Shown piece by piece: positions 1 to 5,368 of a stretch of 5,896 nt of DNA; within the stretch, counting starts at the first letter, position 1, and each line of letters begins with the position of its first letter. Source of the stretch: Streptococcus sp. (lineage in GTDB: Bacteria; Bacillota; Bacilli; Lactobacillales; Streptococcaceae); NCBI GenBank assembly GCA_030825825.1, contig JAPJPE010000080.1:1-5896 (forward strand), in the 5' to 3' direction. The notes under the pieces were generated by a model. The model searched no databases and was not told where the DNA came from. It worked only from the letters and a program-made list of their open reading frames with translations. Position numbers and translations under genes: made by a program.

Positions 1-90
1 CGTTTCCGCCTGTACAGTTTTAGAAAAAAGTGTCAATGACACAATCAATAGCGAACAAACTATTGACAAAAAAACTGCTATCTTTTTCAT
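1..90 (-). CDS. N-terminus of an exported protein (partial, signal peptide only)
   Basis: Only the first 30 codons are in the window; the gene runs off the left edge. Translation from the ATG at 88-90 gives a classic Sec signal peptide: MKK at the N-terminus, a hydrophobic core of about residues 4-22 (IAVFLSIVCSLLIVSLTLF), then a polar SKTVQA stretch that fits signal peptidase I cleavage after Ala28 (V-Q-A, then E-T). The single Cys12 sits inside the hydrophobic core, not in a lipobox, so a lipoprotein is unlikely. A purine-rich ribosome binding site (AAAGGGAG, 96-103) lies 5 bases before the ATG, and a strong promoter lies just upstream. The mature protein is not visible, so its function cannot be assigned. 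It would act outside the membrane, either secreted or surface-attached. Confidence 0.82.
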   Translation of the reverse strand, partial: MKKIAVFLSIVCSLLIVSLTLFSKTVQAET

Positions 91-135
91 TTTTTCTCCC
101 TTTCTAGGCTGATTTTTTTATAAATCAACGCATAT

Positions 136-164
136 AATATAGCAAAACATAGTGAGAAAGTCAA
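136..164 (-). promoter_or_regulatory. Sigma-A promoter for the exported-protein gene
   Basis: On the minus strand there is a -35 box TTGACT (159-164), exactly 17 bases of spacer, and a -10 box TATATT (136-141) preceded by TGC, which makes it a TG-extended -10. Transcription would start near 129 and give a leader of about 39 bases that includes the ribosome binding site at 96-103. This is the best-matching promoter in the window. The gene at 1-90 therefore does not depend on read-through from the membrane-protein gene upstream of it. Confidence 0.8.
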
Positions 165-253
165 GATTATTAAACAAAAAATCCATCTTTTGTATATTTA
201 AGGGCTATTTGGCTTCTGAATTTTTTCTAAGTAACTCTTCCTCTTTCAAACAG

Positions 254-2257
254 TTATTTTTCCAAAATCAACACATTTTTTGTAGATAAGTTGCTTTCTT
301 TATACCCTGATTCTTTATAGAGATTTAGAGTGGCTGTTTCAGAATAGCCATTTTTTTCCTCTTGCATTTCCCTTGGAACTACCACTATGTCAATCTTAGA
401 ATCAAGCTTTTTGTCATTATGGTAGAAAATATCATACAATTTTTCATGGCTGCGAAGACTCGGCGTATAGCCACCTGCTGCTAAGACCGCTTTATCTTTA
501 GGGATAGCCTGCAGGGTCTTTTCGAGCCCATCAAAATAGTCTTTACGTGTTTGATAGTATTGGATTTCAAAATTCCAGCTATGCGTAAAACTATATAGAA
601 TGGCGCTTGAAAAAATGATGGAAGAAGCTAGTAGAGCCACCAAAACATTATCTGATGCCAACTGGTTCTTGCTTAATTGATCGATAGACAATAAAGCCAT
701 CAAAAACAGAAGCGTGACCGAACCATAGCTATACTGAAAACCAATATCATATTGGTAAGGCCAATCCATCAATAAATTAATGAGAAAAAGGGGCAACATC
801 AGAAAATAGGTAGACCAACGTCGTTGAATCAGTGGTAAAAAGCTAAAAGGAAATAGGACCAAAAAGAGGTAGCCAAGTCGTTTCGCTGTAAATAGACTTC
901 CCAAAACATAAAGCGGATTTAGGACTACATTTTTCACAACCATCAGGAGACCATTTTCTCCAGTCAATAATAGATTATTGTATCGAGAAACCATAGCTCC
1001 CTCACCATATCTTGCTAAGAGGAACATGGCAAATGCAAAATAAAGTATCGGTAAGGCAAACAGGCTGAGATACAACCACTTTTTAAACTTGGCCTCAAAG
1101 GTAAAACGATGTTGAAACGCAAAATAAAGTCCTAAGGACAGCACGTAGACAAAGGCATCCTCTTTCACAAAAAGGAGCAACAAGGTGAACAAGATAGTTC
1201 TTCCACGCCACTGAGAAATCAGGCTGTAGAACAACCAAAGTATCAATGGAGGCAAAAAACAATTTTCATGCAAATGGAATCCACCACTCGTTGTCATGAC
1301 CGGAGTCACAAAAAAGAGGGCAAGCACGAGCGGCGTCATGACTTTTGGCAATTGTATTTTCTTTAGAATCAAACAAAGCGGGATAACTGCTGAAAATACA
1401 ATCACTGTTTGAGCGATATCTAACGTTTCCACATAAGGAAATAGCATATAAAAGGGCAAGATCAAATAATAAATAGGAGAAATATGGACCCCAAAATGCG
1501 ATAAGGCCCTATCTCTTTCAAGGGTGGTAACTTGCGAAAAATCATGTCTCATTCTCTCAAACATCTGTGAAAAGATTCCAATATCAAAAGAAGAGACCGC
1601 ATTGGCTTTAATCTTATAATAGGCAACAATCGATAGATAGAGCACATAGAAAATACCACCGATTATTGTCACCACTGTGAGTCTTCGAACCCAGGTTTCA
1701 TTGACTTTAGCCAAAGAAACCTTATAGAGAACGAAACCGATCAGGACGGCAACGATAACGGCTACTAATACTGGCCAAATCAAAGTAGGCAACTTCGATT
1801 CAAAAATCGTAAACGTAAAGATTCCTAGTTCCTTATCTTGAAGATTGGCACTGGTTTGTAGCAACAATTTTGGAAAAGACAAGATATTTACCACCAAGAA
1901 GATATAAGCGATTGTTTCTTTTCCTAAATAAAAATATAGAAACAAGACCAGTGAGAGCAACACTAGGCCCAATGACATAAAGAGACTCGGACTTTTCAGA
2001 ATAGAAATAAATAGGATACCTGCCGCAAACCAGAGATTCAATTTTTGTATGCAGATATACTTCTTGCTCTCCGTCAAAAACCAGAGAATAGGATAACTAA
2101 CGAACAAAGCAAGGACTGTATGGGCCCATCCCACTTTACCAAGTTCTAGAAATAATTCCTTTGTTGAAAAACTCAATAGATTGACCATCATGGCCACAAA
2201 ATAAGAACCTAGAAACAACCATAAATAGTTACGGTTCAGTGTCTTAGCAAGTTTCAT
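254..2257 (-). CDS. DUF2079 polytopic membrane protein, probable GT-C-fold glycosyltransferase
   Basis: This is a 667-residue integral membrane protein with roughly 15-18 hydrophobic segments between residues 11 and 556, followed by a soluble C-terminal tail of about 110 residues (about 557-667). I assign it to the DUF2079 family from a set of conserved-looking motifs: FDIGIFSQ (224-231), SHFGVHISP (253-261), FHLHEN (327-332), KED (365-367) and a late QYSYG (508-512). As I recall, the family belongs to the GT-C clan, whose members transfer sugars from lipid-phosphate donors at the outer face of the membrane, with acidic residues in the first large loop. Asp225 is the natural candidate here. 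Substrate and product are unknown. The first 200 or so residues carry about seven hydrophobic segments ahead of the recognisable core. The start is supported by GGGAGG at 2269-2274, 11 bases upstream. The gene is probably monocistronic: a terminator separates it from the hydrolase gene upstream. No strong hairpin follows its stop, so some read-through towards 1-90 is possible. Confidence 0.85.
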   Translation of the reverse strand: MKLAKTLNRNYLWLFLGSYFVAMMVNLLSFSTKELFLELGKVGWAHTVLALFVSYPILWFLTESKKYICIQKLNLWFAAGILFISILKSPSLFMSLGLVLLSLVLFLYFYLGKETIAYIFLVVNILSFPKLLLQTSANLQDKELGIFTFTIFESKLPTLIWPVLVAVIVAVLIGFVLYKVSLAKVNETWVRRLTVVTIIGGIFYVLYLSIVAYYKIKANAVSSFDIGIFSQMFERMRHDFSQVTTLERDRALSHFGVHISPIYYLILPFYMLFPYVETLDIAQTVIVFSAVIPLCLILKKIQLPKVMTPLVLALFFVTPVMTTSGGFHLHENCFLPPLILWLFYSLISQWRGRTILFTLLLLFVKEDAFVYVLSLGLYFAFQHRFTFEAKFKKWLYLSLFALPILYFAFAMFLLARYGEGAMVSRYNNLLLTGENGLLMVVKNVVLNPLYVLGSLFTAKRLGYLFLVLFPFSFLPLIQRRWSTYFLMLPLFLINLLMDWPYQYDIGFQYSYGSVTLLFLMALLSIDQLSKNQLASDNVLVALLASSIIFSSAILYSFTHSWNFEIQYYQTRKDYFDGLEKTLQAIPKDKAVLAAGGYTPSLRSHEKLYDIFYHNDKKLDSKIDIVVVPREMQEEKNGYSETATLNLYKESGYKESNLSTKNVLILEK

Positions 2258-2287
2258 TTCTATTAATACCTCCCAATTGTAGTTTCT

Positions 2288-2316
2288 ATTCTAGCACAAA
2301 ACCCTTACTATTTCTA
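2288..2316 (-). promoter_or_regulatory. Probable TG-extended promoter of the DUF2079 gene
   Basis: The minus strand has TAGAAT (2288-2293) preceded by TGC, a TG-extended -10. Seventeen bases upstream lies only a weak -35-like TAGAAA (2311-2316). Transcription would start near 2281 and give a leader of about 24 bases with the ribosome binding site at 2269-2274. A promoter is expected here because a strong terminator lies immediately upstream. The -35 position overlaps an inverted repeat (2305-2324). Confidence 0.5.
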
Positions 2317-2324
2317 GATAGTAA
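2305..2324. repeat. Perfect 7-bp inverted repeat over the DUF2079 promoter -35 region
   Basis: The arms TTACTAT (2305-2311) and ATAGTAA (2318-2324) are exact reverse complements with a 6-base centre (TTCTAG). The repeat covers the -35 position of the presumed DUF2079 promoter, where a repressor or activator could bind. It is AT-rich and short, so chance is a real alternative. No matching regulator is encoded in the window. Confidence 0.4.
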
Positions 2325-2334
2325 TAAGCACACT

Positions 2335-2369
2335 AAAAGAGAGGTTGATACCAATTCAACCTCTCTTTT
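2335..2369 (-). terminator. Strong intrinsic terminator after the C26 hydrolase gene
   Basis: A perfect stem pairs 2339-2348 with 2356-2365 (AGAGAGGTTGA-type left arm, TCAACCTCTCT right arm, read on the plus strand). It extends by four A-T pairs to 2335 and 2369 and has a 7-base loop. On the minus strand the hairpin starts two bases after the stop codon of the C26 gene and ends in a T run. Because the stem is flanked by A and T runs, it could also stop plus-strand transcription. Confidence 0.85.
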
Positions 2370-2371
2370 TC

Positions 2372-3061
2372 TTATAATTCCTGTAATAAGTAACGGAAGA
2401 GTTCTAAATTCCCTTTTTCTTCATTGACCAAGTATTCTGGATGCCACTGCAAGCCCATAATCCGATGGCCGTCTACTGCTTCAATGGCTTCGATGGTGTG
2501 ATCGCGCGGATCAAAGGCGGTCGCACGGAAATTCGGTGCAAGATCCTTGATACTTTGGCGGTGCACAGAATTAATCCGACTGGCCTGACCAAAGAGTTGT
2601 TCCACCACACTGCCTTTTTTAGTCTGGATAGAATGAGAAGTCCCAAACGGAAGTCCTTGCCAATGCCCTTCGATCTCTTGGTTGAGTGTTCCTCCAAAAG
2701 CCACATTGATCAACTGAACCCCACGGCAAATTCCTAGAACCGGTTTGTTTTGGCGTACTGCTTCCTTTAGTAAGGCAAGCTCAAATTGATCCCGTTCGAT
2801 ATTGTAATCATCGCTCTCGATGGTTTTTTCTTCACCATAGAGACTAGGATCGACATTTTGGCCTCCACTTAAGATCAATTTGTCAATCGTTTCAACATAG
2901 TCCTTAACCAAGGAAGGATCCCCCATCGGGATGACCATTGGAAGCCCACCTGCTTGACGGATTCCTTCCGCAAACTGACTAGATACAGAGGAATGAAGGT
3001 TTTTCCCTTCCGGGTCCACCGGACAGAGATTGGCGGATACTCCAACAATTGTTCTGCACAT
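2372..3061 (-). CDS. Gamma-glutamyl-gamma-aminobutyrate hydrolase family protein (peptidase C26)
   Basis: This is a 229-residue cytosolic class I glutamine amidotransferase-like hydrolase of the PuuD/C26 type. These enzymes hydrolyse gamma-glutamyl amide bonds with a Cys-His-Glu triad. Visible signatures are SGGQNVDPSLYGE (65-77), the nucleophile elbow LGICRGVQ with Cys112, the GGTLNQE segment (123-129), NSVHRQ (164-169), and WHPE carrying His207 and Glu209. Length is near the usual size for the family (from memory, about 230-255 residues). The start at 3059-3061 (MCRTIVGVSA) is chosen because a perfect AAGGAGG lies 7 bases upstream. An ATG two codons earlier is too close to that site, and the in-frame ATG at 3104-3106 would add a non-conserved 15-residue head that includes the ribosome binding site itself. 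The true substrate is not evident: no putrescine pathway genes lie nearby, so PuuD function should not be assumed. It is a single-gene unit, divergent from gpsA. Confidence 0.9.
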   Translation of the reverse strand: MCRTIVGVSANLCPVDPEGKNLHSSVSSQFAEGIRQAGGLPMVIPMGDPSLVKDYVETIDKLILSGGQNVDPSLYGEEKTIESDDYNIERDQFELALLKEAVRQNKPVLGICRGVQLINVAFGGTLNQEIEGHWQGLPFGTSHSIQTKKGSVVEQLFGQASRINSVHRQSIKDLAPNFRATAFDPRDHTIEAIEAVDGHRIMGLQWHPEYLVNEEKGNLELFRYLLQEL

Positions 3062-3068
3062 ATTCATT

Positions 3069-3075
3069 CCTCCTT
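3069..3075 (-). promoter_or_regulatory. Ribosome binding site fixing the C26 gene start
   Basis: The minus strand reads AAGGAGG, a full match to the anti-Shine-Dalgarno sequence. It lies 7 bases before the ATG at 3061 but only 1 base before the ATG at 3067. It therefore selects the start giving MCRT over MNMCRT or the longer frame from 3106. Confidence 0.85.
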
Positions 3076-3104
3076 CATTTTTACTAATACTTATGTTACC
3101 ACCC

Positions 3105-3123
3105 ATTAGTGATAGTGTCTAAT
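3105..3123. repeat. Candidate operator 2: ATTAG-N9-CTAAT palindrome
   Basis: Exact 5-bp arms ATTAG (3105-3109) and CTAAT (3119-3123) flank a 9-base centre. The centre contains GTGATAG (3109-3115), which recurs exactly at 3141-3147, 32 bp or about three helical turns away. The element lies in the untranslated leader or promoter zone of the C26 gene. It is short, so it is only a candidate binding site. Confidence 0.35.
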
Positions 3124-3140
3124 ATGTATTTTTTAAAACC

Positions 3141-3161
3141 GTGATAGATTTTATTTATCAC
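3141..3161. promoter_or_regulatory. Candidate operator 1: 21-bp quasi-palindrome GTGATA-N9-TATCAC
   Basis: The arms GTGATA (3141-3146) and TATCAC (3156-3161) are perfect reverse complements. Two more of the inner pairs also match, so 8 of 10 symmetric positions pair. The element overlaps the best -10 candidate for the C26 gene (3148-3153), a typical repressor position. It lies about 60 bp upstream of the gpsA -10, so it could influence both divergent transcripts. I do not recognise it as the box of a specific regulator; it does not fit the CodY, GlnR, CcpA, Rex or PerR consensus as I know them. Confidence 0.45.
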
Positions 3162-3178
3162 CCTCACCTTCCTCACAA
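3148..3178 (-). promoter_or_regulatory. Possible promoter of the C26 hydrolase gene
   Basis: On the minus strand TAAAAT (3148-3153) is a good -10 box. The nearest -35 match is TTGTGA (3173-3178), with a long 19-base spacer. Transcription would start near 3141 and give a leader of about 80 bases. Other weak -10 candidates (CATATT at 3121-3126, TAACAT at 3093-3098) lie closer to the gene, so the choice is uncertain. Confidence 0.3.
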
Positions 3179-3216
3179 AACAATTGATGATCATACAAGT
3201 TTTTTTACCTATATTA

Positions 3217-3225
3217 TGTTAAAAT
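3217..3225 (+). promoter_or_regulatory. TG-extended -10 of the gpsA-galU promoter
   Basis: TGTTAAAAT (3217-3225) is an extended -10, with the upstream T of the TnTG motif also present (3215). No good -35 exists at 17-18 bases (AAGTTT at 3197-3202), which is acceptable for extended -10 promoters in Gram-positive bacteria. The predicted start is near 3232, leaving an untranslated leader of about 100 bases before gpsA. Confidence 0.6.
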
Positions 3226-3249
3226 AGAGAGGAAAATAGAATCGTCCTT

Positions 3250-3302
3250 CAAGGCACACATTAGGCTGTTTCGAAGGCGCAAGCGCTAGATTCCTAGCCT
3301 TG
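3250..3302 (+). other. Foldable 5' leader of the gpsA-galU transcript
   Basis: Within the presumed leader, CAAGGC (3250-3255) pairs exactly with GCCTTG (3297-3302). TAGG (3262-3265) pairs with CCTA (3293-3296), directly stacked on the right-hand arm. A small GCG-CAAG-CGC hairpin (3277-3286) sits inside. An alternative hairpin GCTAG-ATTC-CTAGC (3285-3298) uses the same right-hand bases and excludes the outer stem. No T run follows, so this is not a terminator, and the pairing ends about 20-30 bases before the start codon. It matches no riboswitch class I know. Its GC content is higher than the flanks. No sensible leader peptide is present. Confidence 0.35.
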
Positions 3303-3323
3303 TTGAAAAATAGACATAGAAAT

Positions 3324-3328
3324 GGAAG
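3324..3328 (+). promoter_or_regulatory. Ribosome binding site favouring the gpsA start at 3334
   Basis: GGAAG lies 5 bases before the ATG at 3334. The in-frame ATG at 3322 has only a weak AT-rich sequence upstream, and its own codons form this site. Starting at 3334 also gives MEKQTVAVLG, the N-terminus I recall for pneumococcal GpsA. Confidence 0.65.
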
Positions 3329-3333
3329 ATACA

Positions 3334-4350
3334 ATGGAAAAACAAACCGTTGCAGTATTGGGTCCTGGTTCATGGGGAACAGCCCTTTCACAAGTCCTCA
3401 ATGATAACGGCCATGAAGTCCGTCTCTGGGGAAATATCCAAGAACAAATCGATGAAATCAATACCGCTCATACCAATCAACGCTATTTCAAAGATATCGT
3501 TATTAGCGAAGACATCACTGCTACGACTGATTTGAAAGCAGCTTTGGACGGTGTGGACGCTATCCTCTTTGTCGTTCCTACAAAGGTGACCCGTTTGGTG
3601 GCGAAACAAGTTGCTGAAACACTGGATCACCCTGTAACAGTCATGCATGCTTCCAAGGGACTAGAACCTGGTACACACGATCGAATTTCTCAAATCCTTG
3701 AAGAAGAAATTCCTGCTTCTCTTCGCAGCGAGGTGGTGGTCGTTTCTGGACCTAGTCACGCCGAAGAAACTATCGTACGGGACATCACCCTCATTACAGC
3801 TGCCTCAATAGATTTAGAAGCCGCACGCTATGTTCAAGAACTCTTTAGCAACCATTACTTCCGCCTCTATACCAATACAGATGTCATCGGAGTGGAAACT
3901 GCTGGAGCCTTGAAGAATATCATCGCTGTCGGAGCTGGGGCCCTGCACGGTCTTGGTTATGGTGACAATGCCAAAGCAGCTATCATCACGCGCGGTCTCG
4001 CTGAAATCACGCGCCTTGGCGTTAAGCTAGGAGCTAGCCCCTTGACCTATAGCGGTTTGTCTGGGGTTGGTGACTTGATCGTTACTGGTACTTCTGTTCA
4101 CTCCCGCAACTGGCGAGCTGGGGATGCTCTCGGACGTGGCGAAAAATTGGAAGACATCGAAGCCAACATGGGCATGATCATTGAAGGGATCTCTACGACC
4201 AAAGTCGCCCATGAACTGGCACAAGAATTGGATGTCTACATGCCGATTACACAGGCCATTTACCAAGTCATCTACGAAGGAAAAGATATCCGCGAAGCTA
4301 TCCACCACATGATGAGCAATGAATTTAAAGAAGAAAACGAGTGGAAATAA
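3334..4350 (+). CDS. gpsA: NAD(P)-dependent glycerol-3-phosphate dehydrogenase
   Basis: GpsA reduces dihydroxyacetone phosphate to sn-glycerol 3-phosphate in the cytosol, the entry step to phospholipid and glycerophosphate-polymer synthesis. The protein has 338 residues, the normal family length. The N-terminal Rossmann domain starts with the dinucleotide-binding motif LGPGSWGTAL (9-18). It continues through FVVPTKVTR (79-87), ASKGLE with Lys108, and SGPSHAEE (138-145). The C-terminal helical domain carries the family signature GVETAGALKN (186-195) with the expected catalytic Lys194, then GVGDLIVTG (244-252) and the substrate-phosphate region SRNWRAG (257-263). No key residue is missing. The start at 3334 is preferred over 3322 because of a GGAAG site 5 bases upstream and the usual N-terminus. 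It is the first gene of a two-gene unit with galU, 45 bp apart with no terminator or clear promoter between, and is probably driven by the extended -10 at 3217-3225. Confidence 0.97.
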   Translation: MEKQTVAVLGPGSWGTALSQVLNDNGHEVRLWGNIQEQIDEINTAHTNQRYFKDIVISEDITATTDLKAALDGVDAILFVVPTKVTRLVAKQVAETLDHPVTVMHASKGLEPGTHDRISQILEEEIPASLRSEVVVVSGPSHAEETIVRDITLITAASIDLEAARYVQELFSNHYFRLYTNTDVIGVETAGALKNIIAVGAGALHGLGYGDNAKAAIITRGLAEITRLGVKLGASPLTYSGLSGVGDLIVTGTSVHSRNWRAGDALGRGEKLEDIEANMGMIIEGISTTKVAHELAQELDVYMPITQAIYQVIYEGKDIREAIHHMMSNEFKEENEWK

Positions 4351-4395
4351 GTCAACCACTCTAACATCAATCCTACCTTTTAGAAAGGAAACTAT

Positions 4396-5304
4396 ATGAC
4401 TAAAGTTAGAAAAGCAGTCATTCCTGCGGCTGGTTTGGGGACACGCTTCCTCCCAGCTACCAAAGCTTTGGCAAAGGAAATGTTGCCAATCGTTGACAAA
4501 CCTACGATCCAATTCATCGTAGAAGAGGCTCTGAAATCTGGAATTGAGGAAATTCTTGTCGTAACAGGGAAGGCCAAACGTTCGATCGAAGACCATTTCG
4601 ATTCTAACTTTGAATTGGAATACAACCTCGAGCAAAAAGGTAAGACTGACTTACTCAAGTTGGTCAATGATACAACAGCGATCAATCTTCATTTCATCCG
4701 CCAAAGTCACCCTCGAGGTTTAGGAGACGCTGTTCTGCAGGCGAAAGCTTTTGTTGGAAATGAGCCTTTCGTCGTCATGTTGGGAGATGACCTGATGGAC
4801 ATCACCAATGATGATGCCTTGCCATTGACCAAACAATTGATGAACGACTACGATGAAACCCATGCATCCACTATCGCTGTGATGGAAGTCCCTCACGAAG
4901 AGGTTTCTTCTTACGGTGTGATCGCACCTCAAGGAGAGGGCATCAATGGTCTTTATAGCGTTGAAACTTTTGTCGAAAAACCAGCTCCAGAAGATGCACC
5001 GAGTGATCTCGCCATCATTGGCCGCTACCTCTTGACTCCTGAGATCTTTGATATTCTTGCAAATCAAGAACCAGGTGCTGGTAATGAAATTCAATTGACG
5101 GATGCGATCGACACCCTCAATAAGACCCAACGAGTCTTTGCCCGTGAATTTAAAGGCCAACGCTACGATGTAGGTGACAAGTTTGGTTTTATGAAAACAT
5201 CGATTGATTATGCTTTGAAGCATCCACAGGTTAAAGAGGATCTCAAACAGTATATCATTGATCTTGGAAAACAATTAGAAGAATCTGAACAAACTGCAGA
5301 CTAA
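4396..5304 (+). CDS. galU: UTP-glucose-1-phosphate uridylyltransferase (UDP-glucose pyrophosphorylase)
   Basis: GalU joins UTP and glucose 1-phosphate to give UDP-glucose and pyrophosphate. In streptococci this supplies capsule, glycolipid and other glycan synthesis and the Leloir pathway. The 302-residue protein shows the full nucleotidyltransferase pattern: AAGLGTRFLPATK (11-23) and AKEMLPIVDKP (26-36) for nucleotide binding, HPRGLGDAV (105-113), the metal-binding LGDD (129-132), VEKP (193-196), IGRYLLTP (208-215), GAGNEIQLTDAI (227-238) and DVGDKFGF (258-265). Length is close to the roughly 300 residues usual in the genus. The start is supported by GAAAGGA (4383-4389) six bases before the ATG. 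It follows gpsA by 45 bp and is co-transcribed by inference. A hairpin terminator begins right after the stop codon. Confidence 0.97.
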   Translation: MTKVRKAVIPAAGLGTRFLPATKALAKEMLPIVDKPTIQFIVEEALKSGIEEILVVTGKAKRSIEDHFDSNFELEYNLEQKGKTDLLKLVNDTTAINLHFIRQSHPRGLGDAVLQAKAFVGNEPFVVMLGDDLMDITNDDALPLTKQLMNDYDETHASTIAVMEVPHEEVSSYGVIAPQGEGINGLYSVETFVEKPAPEDAPSDLAIIGRYLLTPEIFDILANQEPGAGNEIQLTDAIDTLNKTQRVFAREFKGQRYDVGDKFGFMKTSIDYALKHPQVKEDLKQYIIDLGKQLEESEQTAD

Positions 5305-5344
5305 AAAAGAAGGAAGAGAGATTTCATTCTCACTTCCTTTTTTT
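5305..5344. terminator. Bidirectional terminator between galU and the surface-protein gene
   Basis: GGAAG (5312-5316) pairs with CTTCC (5333-5337). After one A/A mismatch, GAGA (5318-5321) pairs with TCTC (5328-5331), closing a 6-base loop. A run of A before and a run of seven T after (5338-5344) extend the stem. The T run serves galU on the plus strand and the A run serves the convergent gene ending at 5369 on the minus strand. Confidence 0.85.
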
Positions 5345-5368
5345 GTTATATATTATGAACTGTATCGT

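Noticed and set aside
2441..2737. A 98-codon plus-strand frame inside the C26 gene
   Set aside because: It is the antisense shadow of a gene with intact catalytic motifs.
3062..3106. Upstream extension of the C26 protein by 15 residues from the ATG at 3106
   Set aside because: The extension would encode the perfect AAGGAGG site itself and is not like the N-terminus of the family; the ATG at 3061 has ideal spacing.
3105..3161. A tetO-like operator suggested by the GTGATAG / CTATCAC motifs
   Set aside because: Only the GTGATAG half resembles tetO; the central symmetry of the known operator is missing and no tetR-type gene is present.
3224..3286. Possible leader peptide (frame reading ESSFKAHIRLFRRRKR then stop) before gpsA
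   Set aside because: No ATG, GTG or TTG start lies in this frame behind a ribosome binding site, and the GAGAGG at 3227-3232 would fall at or before the predicted transcription start.
3209..3391. A 60-codon minus-strand frame over the gpsA start
   Set aside because: It overlaps the gpsA promoter, leader and first codons and has no ribosome binding site or recognisable sequence.
4027..4635. A 202-codon open frame on the minus strand, opposite gpsA and galU
   Set aside because: It spans the gap between two well-identified genes in antisense, has low-complexity Phe/Asp-rich translation with no family motifs, and lacks a ribosome binding site.
4720..5274. A 184-codon open frame on the minus strand inside galU
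   Set aside because: It is fully antisense to galU, whose reading frame and motifs are complete; the translation resembles nothing recognisable.
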